A stretch of DNA of 5,439 nucleotides from Desulfobacteraceae bacterium (GCA_030589225.1 JAUUWD010000137.1:1-5439); one strand, 5' to 3'; numbered from the stretch's first letter, positions 1-5,397 are shown. Notes: generated from the letters alone by a model not told the origin. Made by a program: numbers and translations.

Positions 1-447
1 CTATATGACATTTTAGTTATTGAAGAAATACTTCCCCACCGTAGCCCATTTCTATTTGTGGATAGGGTGATGATCTTTGATGCGGGAAAAAATATCATCG
101 CAGAAAAAGATCTCTTCTTCGATGATTGTTATTTTGCTGGCCATTTTCCGGGAAACCCGGTAATGCCAGGAATCATTGTCTCAGAGGCATTGGCACAAAC
201 ATGCGGGCTCCTGTTGGGGCTAACCTGGAGAGAGAAAGGTCTACCAGTGGATCGAGACAAAATGGATCTTTTTCTGGCAAATGTTAATATGAAATTCAAC
301 TCTCCGGCTAGACCCGGAGACACACTACGTTTGCAAGCGAGCCTTAAAAAAGAATACGGGAGGTTATTCCTCTTCCATGTAGCTGCCTATGTACTAAGCG
401 GCCTGATTGCTAAAGGAACACTTGCGCTTGCCGAGCAAACTCTTTGA
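1..447 (+). CDS. fabZ: FabZ-type (3R)-hydroxyacyl-ACP dehydratase, 5' end cut by window
   Basis: This cytoplasmic hot-dog-fold enzyme dehydrates (3R)-hydroxyacyl-ACP to trans-2-enoyl-ACP in type II fatty acid synthesis. The reading frame is open from base 1, so the GTG at 58 is not the start. The 19 codons before it encode the conserved N-terminal LPHRSPFLFVDRV motif (window residues 11-23). The catalytic motif GHFPGNPVMPG follows, with His48 and then Glu62 in SEALAQ. The 14-residue His-Glu spacing matches E. coli FabZ (His54/Glu68). The C-terminal half has the usual strand pattern, with a KFNSPARPGDTLRL segment. Of the protein, 148 residues are visible, so probably only a handful are missing upstream. 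The stop overlaps the next gene's possible TTG start (TTGA, 444-447), suggesting translational coupling. No other fatty-acid gene is in view, so a lipid A or specialised acyl role is also possible. The family call is firm. Confidence 0.88.
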   Translation, partial: LYDILVIEEILPHRSPFLFVDRVMIFDAGKNIIAEKDLFFDDCYFAGHFPGNPVMPGIIVSEALAQTCGLLLGLTWREKGLPVDRDKMDLFLANVNMKFNSPARPGDTLRLQASLKKEYGRLFLFHVAAYVLSGLIAKGTLALAEQTL

Positions 448-1364
448 ATTGTTTAAGAATGGAAGCAATTTTTGAATGCTATCGTGAAATCATTCCGGAA
501 TTTGGCAGGTTTCAGGAAAGCCTTCATAAACCCCTCCCTAACCACATCAGGGTCAACCGGCTTAAAGCAGAAACAGATTCAATTGTAAAATCACTAAAAG
601 GGAAGGGCATTCATCTTGAAAAAGCCTCTGAAAAGCATGACACCCTGTATCTTGCGCCAACCTTGAAATCTCCTGGAAATCTGATCGAGTACTTTCTGGG
701 TCATATCCATCCACAGGCCCTTACTTCCTGTCTCGCTTCCATCGTCCTTTCACCGGAAAAAAACTCATATGTCCTTGAAATGTGTGCAGCTCCTGGCGGA
801 AAGACTTCCCATTTGGCCCAGCTTATGAATAACACGGGGTTGATCGTCGCCAACGAACTTTACCCAAGCAGACATATTCCCCTTGGTCACATCCTTGAAA
901 GACTGGGTGTGCTCAACACTGTTATAACCGGTTACCAGGCCCAGGAGTTTCCCCTGAAACAACGCTTTGATTACATCCTTGCTGACGTTCCTTGTTCAGG
1001 GGAGGGTGGGTTCAGAAAAATAAAGGAAAGCAGCATATACAGGGAAACGAGCGAAAAACAAAAACTTCCTGATTTGCAAAAAAAGATCATACTCAGGGGT
1101 TTTGATCTCCTGAAAGAAGAGGGTGAGATGCTTTATTCCACCTGCACTTACAATCCGGATGAGAACGAGTCAGTGGTTAGTTTTTTATTACAAAACCGGG
1201 ATGCCGTCCTGCTCCCGTTAGATGCGGGTTTCGATTCTGAACCGGGAATACTTGAATGGAGAGATGAAAAATATGATACAGAGCTGCAAAAGACTGCAAG
1301 ATTTTACCCTCACCGAATCAATTCAGTGGGATTCTTCATGGCCAGAATTGGTAAGAGACGATGA
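444..1364 (+). CDS. NOL1/NOP2/Sun-family RNA cytosine-C5 methyltransferase (RsmB/RsmF-like)
   Basis: This protein is predicted to transfer a methyl group from S-adenosylmethionine to C5 of a cytosine in rRNA or tRNA. Numbering from TTG at 444 (306 aa), an N-terminal family segment with HIRVNRLK lies at about 34-41. SAM-binding motif I, MCAAPGGKTSHLAQ, is at 113-126, and Glu138 is a likely ribose contact. Motif IV, DVPCSGEGG, is at 181-189 with Cys184, which in the family helps product release. Motif VI, STCTYNPDENE, is at 232-242 with Cys234, the family's catalytic nucleophile. The closing FYPHRINSVGFFMARI (288-302) is the usual end of the Rossmann domain. The start is uncertain: TTG 444 overlaps the fabZ stop, while ATG 459 (residue 6) is equally plausible, and neither has a strong SD. 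The C-terminal RNA-binding domain found in RsmF-type enzymes is absent from this frame but appears in the next, overlapping ORF. The target base is not predictable. Confidence 0.88.
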   Translation: MNCLRMEAIFECYREIIPEFGRFQESLHKPLPNHIRVNRLKAETDSIVKSLKGKGIHLEKASEKHDTLYLAPTLKSPGNLIEYFLGHIHPQALTSCLASIVLSPEKNSYVLEMCAAPGGKTSHLAQLMNNTGLIVANELYPSRHIPLGHILERLGVLNTVITGYQAQEFPLKQRFDYILADVPCSGEGGFRKIKESSIYRETSEKQKLPDLQKKIILRGFDLLKEEGEMLYSTCTYNPDENESVVSFLLQNRDAVLLPLDAGFDSEPGILEWRDEKYDTELQKTARFYPHRINSVGFFMARIGKRR

Positions 1365-1818
1365 GCGTCACCATCTCTTTTCGTACCTGGAAGGCCGGTT
1401 TGGAATCCCTGAAAATGTGTTTGACGACTACTTGATGTTTAAGAGGAAGAAAAACTGGATGATTTTTAAAAATGTGCCCCACATCCGACTTGCTTCACGG
1501 CTCAAACTATCAAAGATGGGCATGAGGGTATTTCACAGGGTTAGCTCCTTTGTAAAACCCACTACAAGAATGATCCAGCATTTCGGCCAGGAAGCCACAA
1601 AAGCGAGACTCGGTATAAATGAAGAACAGTTATTAAAACTTCTGGCCGGGGATTCTATCCCAGTTGATCTGGATCTTGATGACGGCTATGTAATCCTTGA
1701 TCTTGGAAAGCGCTGGATTCTGGGTTTAGGGCTTTTAATAAATGGCAGGGTCCGGTCACAACTTCCCCGGAAAGAACTCAGAGAAAGCATGGTGAGAGGA
1801 TTGCCTATTGACAATTGA
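1273..1818 (+). CDS. RsmF-type C-terminal pre-PUA/PUA-like RNA-binding protein, overlapping the methyltransferase
   Basis: This small protein resembles the C-terminal RNA-binding half of NOL1/NOP2/Sun methyltransferases and probably helps its neighbour bind RNA. The frame opens at ATG 1222 (198 aa), with further starts at ATG 1264, ATG 1273 and TTG 1348. I chose 1273 because the GGAGAG at 1258-1263 is too close to 1264 but suitably spaced for 1273. Numbered from 1222, RFGIPENVFDDY (59-70) opens the domain. FVKPTTRMIQHFG (110-122) and ATKARLGINEEQLLKLLAG (125-143) follow, and GYVILDLGKRWILGLGLL (155-172) with NGRVRSQLPRKELR (174-187) is the PUA-like end. Similarity seems to begin near residue 48, almost exactly where the methyltransferase frame ends. 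A single enzyme split by a +1 shift is therefore as possible as two subunits. The assignment rests on motif recognition from memory. Confidence 0.6.
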   Translation: MIQSCKRLQDFTLTESIQWDSSWPELVRDDERHHLFSYLEGRFGIPENVFDDYLMFKRKKNWMIFKNVPHIRLASRLKLSKMGMRVFHRVSSFVKPTTRMIQHFGQEATKARLGINEEQLLKLLAGDSIPVDLDLDDGYVILDLGKRWILGLGLLINGRVRSQLPRKELRESMVRGLPIDN

Positions 1819-1842
1819 TGATTGATTATTGGTATTGACAAT
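1806..1842 (+). repeat. 10-bp direct repeat TATTGACAAT at the gene end and candidate promoter
   Basis: TATTGACAAT occurs at 1806-1815, across the last codons of the PUA-like gene, and again at 1833-1842, an offset of 27 bp. The second copy supplies the TTGACA of the candidate promoter. The pair could be operator half-sites or a local duplication. No known regulator is recognised. Confidence 0.4.
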
Positions 1843-1873
1843 CAAGCCATGTTAGTATACATATATACCAATA
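1827..1873. repeat. Perfect 9-bp inverted repeat bracketing the candidate promoter
   Basis: TATTGGTAT (1827-1835) is repeated in inverted form as ATACCAATA (1865-1873), with 29 bp between the arms. The arms sit at the upstream edge of the -35 and just beyond the -10 of the predicted promoter. That placement is typical of a dimeric repressor or looping site, but it could also be chance in AT-rich DNA. Confidence 0.45.
1835..1861 (+). promoter_or_regulatory. Candidate sigma70-type promoter for the acyl-CoA synthetase operon
   Basis: A consensus TTGACA -35 box lies at 1835-1840. The best -10 is TATACA at 1856-1861, with a short 15-bp spacer; TACATA at 1858-1863 gives 17 bp but a poorer match. 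Transcription would begin near 1868 and give a leader of about 210 nt containing the hairpin at 1919-1937. A TATGAT at 2031-2036 is an alternative -10 nearer the gene but has no good -35. The assignment is from sequence match only. Confidence 0.4.
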
Positions 1874-1918
1874 GAAGTCATTGCCTCAATTTTTTTAGCT
1901 CTTTGCAGGCTGGGTTGA

Positions 1919-1937
1919 ATCCCGCGGAACGCGGGAT
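1919..1937 (+). repeat. Strong GC hairpin (8-bp stem, 3-nt loop), REP-like
   Basis: ATCCCGCG (1919-1926) and CGCGGGAT (1930-1937) form a perfect stem around a GAA loop, standing out in an AT-rich spacer. No clean T tract follows, so it is not a textbook intrinsic terminator. A related degenerate copy lies at 1999-2018. This suggests a small dispersed palindromic repeat of REP type rather than a gene-specific control element, though it would also fold in the leader RNA. Confidence 0.5.
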
Positions 1938-1998
1938 AGGTTTCGCTATTTTAACCTAATTTGCTGACTTCCCACGACATGCAAGCAGGCCAGGGTCA

Positions 1999-2018
1999 TT
2001 CCCGCGGATGAGTGGATA
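1999..2018 (+). repeat. Degenerate second copy of the GC hairpin repeat
   Basis: The 20 bases here match the hairpin region starting at 1919 at 14 of 20 positions, in the same orientation and 80 bp downstream. The left arm TCCCGCGGA is intact, but the right arm is decayed (GAGTGGATA), so the stem no longer forms well. It looks like a worn copy of the same repeat family. Confidence 0.35.
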
Positions 2019-2060
2019 CATTAAGTTGGTTATGATATGAATATGGATACTTATAGATCA

Positions 2061-2068
2061 AAAGGAGG
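2061..2068 (+). promoter_or_regulatory. Perfect ribosome binding site of the PaaK-like gene
   Basis: AAAGGAGG ends 8 nt before the ATG at 2077, an ideal SD and spacing. It fixes the start of the ligase and predicts high translation initiation. Confidence 0.85.
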
Positions 2069-2076
2069 CAATTGAC

Positions 2077-3402
2077 ATGACGAAGGACAATAAATACTGG
2101 AACAAAAAGATGGAGACTCTGTCTTCAGAGGAATACTTTAAGGTTCAAAAAAGGGCATTATTAAGAGAGTTAAATTATGTTTGGCAAAAATCCCGATTTT
2201 ATCAGGAAAAATTTGGGCGTGAAGGAATCGAGTTGGGAGATATCAAAGAGCTTGATGACCTTGAAAAACTTCCTTTCACGGAGAAACATGAAATTAGAGA
2301 GAGCTTAAATGTGGCCCCCCCTTTAGGAAAGCACGCTACAGTGGATATTGGAAATGTAATAAGGGTATATTCGACAAGTGGCACAACAGGGAATCCGACT
2401 TATATTGGGCTTACTTTTCATGACAGAGATGTCTGGCGGGAAACCGCTATGAGGGCAATGTGGGCCTGTGGAATGCGCCCAAGGCATATCGTGCCTCTTC
2501 CCATAGGAACCTTTTTTATCGCGGCCTCTTACGGTGAGGCGATAGAAAATCTCGGATCAACTCTTATTCCTGTTGGTGTCGGAGCAACGGATAGGCTTAT
2601 TGGAGCTGTGAAAAACCTGGGTGCTAACTTCATCCTATCAACAACCTCCTTCCCACTTTACCTTATTACTTATTGTCAAAAAAAAGGCATAGACCCTAAG
2701 ACTCTTGGCATTAGGGGATTCATGGTTGGTGGCGAGCCCGGTGGCGGGATTCCCCATATTCGGCAGAAGATAGAAGACGCTTACGGGGCTAATGTACAGG
2801 AGTGCATGGGTAACGGCGATATGCTTGGGTTGATGTGGGCAGAGTGTGAATATAAAAATGGAATGCATTTTGTAGGGCAAGGAGCGTGTCACCCTGAAAT
2901 CATAGATCCGACTACCGGGGATGTCTTGGAGGTAAAAGAAGGACTTGAAGGAGAGTTGGTCTATACTTCAATCGACAGAGAATGCCAGCCATTAATCCGT
3001 TTTAGAACAAGGGATCAAGTGGTGGTAACTCAGACAACATGTGAATGCGGCCGAACAGGCTATTGCATAAAATGCATCGGGCGCACTGATGATATGTTAA
3101 TTGTTTCCGGAGTCAATGTATACCCGTCTGCCATAAGGGATGTCGTCGGGACTTTAGTGCCAAAAGTTACCGGAGAAATTCTGATTCAACTTGTAGAACC
3201 TCCTCCATCTGTGCAGCCTCCCATGAAGATAAAGGTGGAGCATGGTCAGGATCCAGGCAATCTACGGTCGCTTAAGAATGAGATCGAAAAGTTATTGCGG
3301 GAAAAACTCATCTTCAGCTCTGATGTTGAACTTGTTCCACCGGGAAAATTACCTAAGTATGAGTATAAAGCCAAACTTGTCGAGAAGGATTATGAAACAT
3401 AA
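2077..3402 (+). CDS. PaaK-like AMP-forming acyl-CoA ligase (phenylacetate-CoA ligase family)
   Basis: This is a cytoplasmic ANL-superfamily enzyme of 441 aa, the usual PaaK length. It should adenylate a carboxylic acid with ATP and then form its CoA thioester, releasing AMP and PPi. The phosphate-binding loop YSTSGTTGNPT is at 98-108 and a GGEPGGG turn at 218-224. RFRTRD at 308-313 carries the ribose-contacting Asp313. The hinge region GRTDDMLIVSGVNVYP spans 335-350. The C-terminal LPKYEYKAK holds Lys431 where the family has its adenylation lysine. Two details are odd. The adenine/Mg motif that usually reads YG(L/M)SE appears as MGNGD at 244-248. A four-cysteine cluster (322, 324, 330, 333) extends the family's CxCGRT motif. 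The start is fixed by a perfect SD. It heads an operon with the ADP-forming synthetase subunit 36 bp downstream. The substrate is unknown: phenylacetate, another aryl acid or an aliphatic acid are all possible, so no symbol is given. Confidence 0.87.
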   Translation: MTKDNKYWNKKMETLSSEEYFKVQKRALLRELNYVWQKSRFYQEKFGREGIELGDIKELDDLEKLPFTEKHEIRESLNVAPPLGKHATVDIGNVIRVYSTSGTTGNPTYIGLTFHDRDVWRETAMRAMWACGMRPRHIVPLPIGTFFIAASYGEAIENLGSTLIPVGVGATDRLIGAVKNLGANFILSTTSFPLYLITYCQKKGIDPKTLGIRGFMVGGEPGGGIPHIRQKIEDAYGANVQECMGNGDMLGLMWAECEYKNGMHFVGQGACHPEIIDPTTGDVLEVKEGLEGELVYTSIDRECQPLIRFRTRDQVVVTQTTCECGRTGYCIKCIGRTDDMLIVSGVNVYPSAIRDVVGTLVPKVTGEILIQLVEPPPSVQPPMKIKVEHGQDPGNLRSLKNEIEKLLREKLIFSSDVELVPPGKLPKYEYKAKLVEKDYET

Positions 3403-3424
3403 GTATCTGAAAAGAGGGTTGAAT

Positions 3425-3431
3425 AAGGAGG
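3425..3431 (+). promoter_or_regulatory. Ribosome binding site that selects the TTG start at 3439
   Basis: AAGGAGG ends 7 nt before TTG 3439. No ATG in this frame gives the full CoA-binding domain, so this SD is the main evidence for a TTG start. It lies in the 36-bp gap after the ligase stop. Confidence 0.8.
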
Positions 3432-3438
3432 AATCATC

Positions 3439-4833
3439 TTGGCAGGTCATCTAGAAAAGTTCTTCAAGCCAAGAAGTGTAGCGGTCATCGGCGCATCCTC
3501 AACGCCTCACAAACCTGGAAACGATGTTGTTCGAAACATTCTTGCTAATGAATATTCGGGCAAGCTTTATCTGGTCAATCCCAAGGGTGGTGATATTTTG
3601 GGAATTACGGTCTGTCGTTCTGTCCAGGAACTGCCCGAGGGGATCGACCTTGCTATAATCATCCTCCCGGCCCATGTGAATGCCCAGACGATCAGAGAAT
3701 GTGCGGTTAGAGGGATCAAGTCCATTGTGCTTGCCGCTGGAGGGTTTGCAGAGGTGGATAATAAAGGCCAGGTTTTGCAAGAGGATCTCCTAAGTGCCGT
3801 ACAGGAGACAGGGGTCCGGGTCATTGGTCCCAATACCTCTGGACATACCTCCACCCCACATAATTTTACCTCGAGCTTTTTTCCTTTGGGTAAAATACCA
3901 AGGGGAAACATATCATACATCACTCAGACTGGTAACTTTGCAACCCATACCATGCGCTATATTATGTCAGGAGAAAACTTTGGCGTTGCCAGGTTCGTGG
4001 GATTGGGGAACAAGGTCGATGTGGAGGAGAGCGAAGTTCTGGAGTATTATGCAGATGATCCAGAAACCAAGGCTATCTTCATTTACCTGGAGAGTTTCAA
4101 GAGATCACAGCGCTTTTTAGAGATTGCCAGCGAAGTAACCCGGGTCAAACCCGTCATTCTTCTTAAAGGGGGTAGAACAGCTGAAGGTTCTCGAGCCGCT
4201 GTTGCCCATACGGCTGCCCTGGCCTCGGATGATCGCATCGTCGATGGGGCTTTGAAGAGGGCAGGCATTACCCGCATTTACAAGTATTCACACCTGTTTC
4301 TGGCAGCCAAGGCCCTTGCTGCCATGCCTCTTCCCAGGGGAAACCGGGTGAGTTTCATGGCACCTTCGGGTGCCATGCTCGTTATACTGACCGACCTGTG
4401 CCAGCGGGATCTGGGACTGAGTGTTCCAGATATCGAGGAACAAACCCGTGAACGGCTCCAGGAGATCAGTCCACCCTATATCCGAGTGCGCAATCCTGTG
4501 GATATATGGCCAAGCGCTGCACTCAATGGGGTGGAATATGCCTACCGGGAAGGCATGGAAGCAGTGTTGAAGGATCCTAAGATCGATGCAGTTGTACCTA
4601 TTTTGATGCTAACCGACGAGACCGGGGTTCCACCACTGGACTTCATTATCGAGCTTGCACGTCTTTATCCTGAAAAGCCTATTTACGTTACCTTTAGCGG
4701 CGATAAAAAGCATATGGAGGCATCCAAGGCATTTCTTGAGCCCAGGGGGGTGCCTACCGTTCCGTTGATTGAGGAACCGTTTGAGGTCCTTAGCATATTG
4801 AACCAATGCAGAAAGGCGATGGAGCGAGCGTGA
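3439..4833 (+). CDS. ADP-forming acyl-CoA synthetase, alpha subunit (CoA-binding and ligase domains)
   Basis: This is the alpha-type half of an NDP-forming acyl-CoA synthetase, which interconverts acyl-CoA + ADP + Pi with acid + CoA + ATP through a phosphohistidine. Domains run in family order over 464 aa. A Rossmann CoA-binding domain (about 5-140) has RSVAVIGAS at 12-20, LVNPKGG at 45-51 and GPNTSG at 130-135. A first ligase domain (about 155-290) has SYITQTGNFATH at 159-170 and GLGNKVDVEESE at 188-199. The phospho-acceptor His257 lies in VAHTAALASDD (255-265). A second flavodoxin-like ligase domain runs from about 300 to the end. The canonical SHTGALAGSD motif is diverged (AHTAALASDD), but the His is kept. 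There is no ATP-grasp domain, so a separate beta subunit is needed for nucleotide use, and none is in the window. The TTG start follows a good SD. It is cotranscribed with the AMP-forming ligase, implying related acyl substrates. In anaerobes such enzymes conserve energy from acyl-CoA; direction and substrate here are inferred. Confidence 0.87.
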   Translation: MAGHLEKFFKPRSVAVIGASSTPHKPGNDVVRNILANEYSGKLYLVNPKGGDILGITVCRSVQELPEGIDLAIIILPAHVNAQTIRECAVRGIKSIVLAAGGFAEVDNKGQVLQEDLLSAVQETGVRVIGPNTSGHTSTPHNFTSSFFPLGKIPRGNISYITQTGNFATHTMRYIMSGENFGVARFVGLGNKVDVEESEVLEYYADDPETKAIFIYLESFKRSQRFLEIASEVTRVKPVILLKGGRTAEGSRAAVAHTAALASDDRIVDGALKRAGITRIYKYSHLFLAAKALAAMPLPRGNRVSFMAPSGAMLVILTDLCQRDLGLSVPDIEEQTRERLQEISPPYIRVRNPVDIWPSAALNGVEYAYREGMEAVLKDPKIDAVVPILMLTDETGVPPLDFIIELARLYPEKPIYVTFSGDKKHMEASKAFLEPRGVPTVPLIEEPFEVLSILNQCRKAMERA

Positions 4834-4870
4834 AAAACTGATAAGCGACAGGTGCTTTTCGTAGCTCTTG

Positions 4871-5248
4871 TTACTTTATTTCCCCTGCAAGGATGCTTTT
4901 TTCTCCACCGGGCGGGGTGTAGATCCAGAACATTCGGAGGGGCTCTTGGCCAGTGTTGATGATTTGGTGCTTGATATTACGGGGCAGGAAAACAACTGAT
5001 TCCGGCCCTACTAACTCGCGTTCTTCCCCGACGCGTACCTCTCCTTCGCCGGAGACAATAATCCACGTCTCGCACTCAACATCATGGCTGTGAAAGCTGC
5101 TGGATTTGCCAGGGGGCAGGATTGTCATTCCCACCGACAACCCTTCCACGTCAACTTGCAGGCTGGGGGAGAGCAGAACCTTCAGCTCTCGCTGGTTAGG
5201 TTCTGGCATGATAAAGCTCTTGGCTTTGTTAGACTTGGCGACGATCAT
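4871..5248 (-). CDS. Small single-domain cupin protein (metal-binding beta-barrel)
   Basis: This is a 125-aa cupin_2-type barrel with a well-preserved metal site. Motif 1 fits G(X)5HXH(X)4E(X)6G exactly: Gly47, His53, His55, Glu60, Gly67. Motif 2 gives Pro89, His94 and Asn98 in PRNIKHQIIN, with Asn91 replacing the usual Gly. His53, His55, Glu60 and His94 are the likely metal ligands. No signal peptide or membrane segment is seen, so it is cytoplasmic. Single-domain cupins include isomerases, small dioxygenases and sensor or storage-like proteins, and nothing here selects among them. The ATG at 5248 is preceded on its strand by AAAGGAG (5262-5256) with a 7-nt gap. The gene converges on the synthetase operon with 37 bp between stops. 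It diverges from the gene starting at 5406, with which it may share regulation. No DNA-binding domain is attached. Confidence 0.85.
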   Translation of the reverse strand: MIVAKSNKAKSFIMPEPNQRELKVLLSPSLQVDVEGLSVGMTILPPGKSSSFHSHDVECETWIIVSGEGEVRVGEERELVGPESVVFLPRNIKHQIINTGQEPLRMFWIYTPPGGEKSILAGEIK

Positions 5249-5275
5249 TTTTCGGCTCCTTTCTCTCTTTTTCTC

Positions 5276-5303
5276 TTGACTCTAATAACATACATGTCAT
5301 ATT
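5276..5303 (+). promoter_or_regulatory. Candidate promoter for the gene at 5406
   Basis: TTGACT (5276-5281) and CATATT (5298-5303) are separated by 16 bp, matching consensus at five and four positions of six. Transcription would start near 5310, leaving a leader of about 95 nt. It overlaps the minus-strand candidate promoter of the cupin. Confidence 0.4.
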
Positions 5304-5310
5304 GATTAAA
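5282..5310 (-). promoter_or_regulatory. Candidate minus-strand promoter for the cupin gene
   Basis: Read on the minus strand, TTTAAT (5310-5305) and TATTAG (5287-5282) lie 17 bp apart. The -10 is preceded by TG, an extended -10 feature. Transcription would start near 5275, about 27 nt before the cupin ATG. The -35 match is weak. Confidence 0.25.
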
Positions 5311-5332
5311 CGAAAGAGAATAAATTAAGGAA

Positions 5333-5355
5333 GGGGGTGACTTTTTTGGGGGTGA
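5333..5355 (+). repeat. Direct repeat GGGGGTGA in the leader of the gene at 5406
   Basis: GGGGGTGA occurs at 5333-5340 and 5348-5355, a 15-bp period with a T-rich spacer. It lies between the candidate promoter and the coding start. It may be a regulator-binding direct repeat or a chance G-rich duplication. The second copy also resembles a poorly spaced SD before ATG 5355. Confidence 0.3.
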
Positions 5356-5390
5356 TGTTGGTATTGAAAAGAAAACCAATAACAGTAGTT

Positions 5391-5397
5391 AAGGAGG
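5391..5397 (+). promoter_or_regulatory. Ribosome binding site deciding start 5406
   Basis: AAGGAGG ends 8 nt before ATG 5406. The ATG at 5401 is ruled out because its frame stops after two codons (ATG TTA TGA). An in-frame ATG at 5355 lacks a properly spaced SD. Confidence 0.8.

Noticed and set aside
58..447. GTG at 58 as the start of the FabZ-type gene
   Set aside because: The frame is open to base 1, and the conserved LPHRSPFLF motif lies upstream of this codon, so the gene starts before the window.
1361..1435. ATGA overlap at the methyltransferase stop as a coupled start of the next gene
   Set aside because: The ATG at 1361 is in a third frame that stops after about 24 codons. The PUA-like frame passes through this point without using that ATG.
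1919..1945. GC hairpin as rho-independent terminator of the methyltransferase group
   Set aside because: The stem is strong but is followed by AGGTTTCGC rather than a T tract, and it lies 100 bp past the stop. A repeat or leader structure fits better.
2638..2892. Minus-strand open frame of about 84 codons inside the PaaK-like gene
   Set aside because: It is antisense to the conserved ligase core and has no independent coding evidence.
3567..3923. Minus-strand open frame of about 118 codons inside the synthetase subunit gene
   Set aside because: It lies wholly inside a gene with clear family motifs, shows no recognisable domain of its own and is a reading-frame shadow.
3794..4120. Plus-strand open frame of about 108 codons inside the synthetase subunit gene
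   Set aside because: It has no SD and unusual composition, and it overlaps the CoA-binding and ligase domains that are clearly coding in the other frame.
4843..4859. AAGC ... GCTT stem with a following T run between the convergent stops, as a terminator
   Set aside because: The stem is only 4 bp with a 7-nt loop and cannot be extended. It is too weak to call an intrinsic terminator for either gene.
5084..5305. Plus-strand open frame of about 73 codons opposite the cupin
   Set aside because: It is antisense to conserved cupin motifs including the metal ligands, with no SD or recognisable domain.
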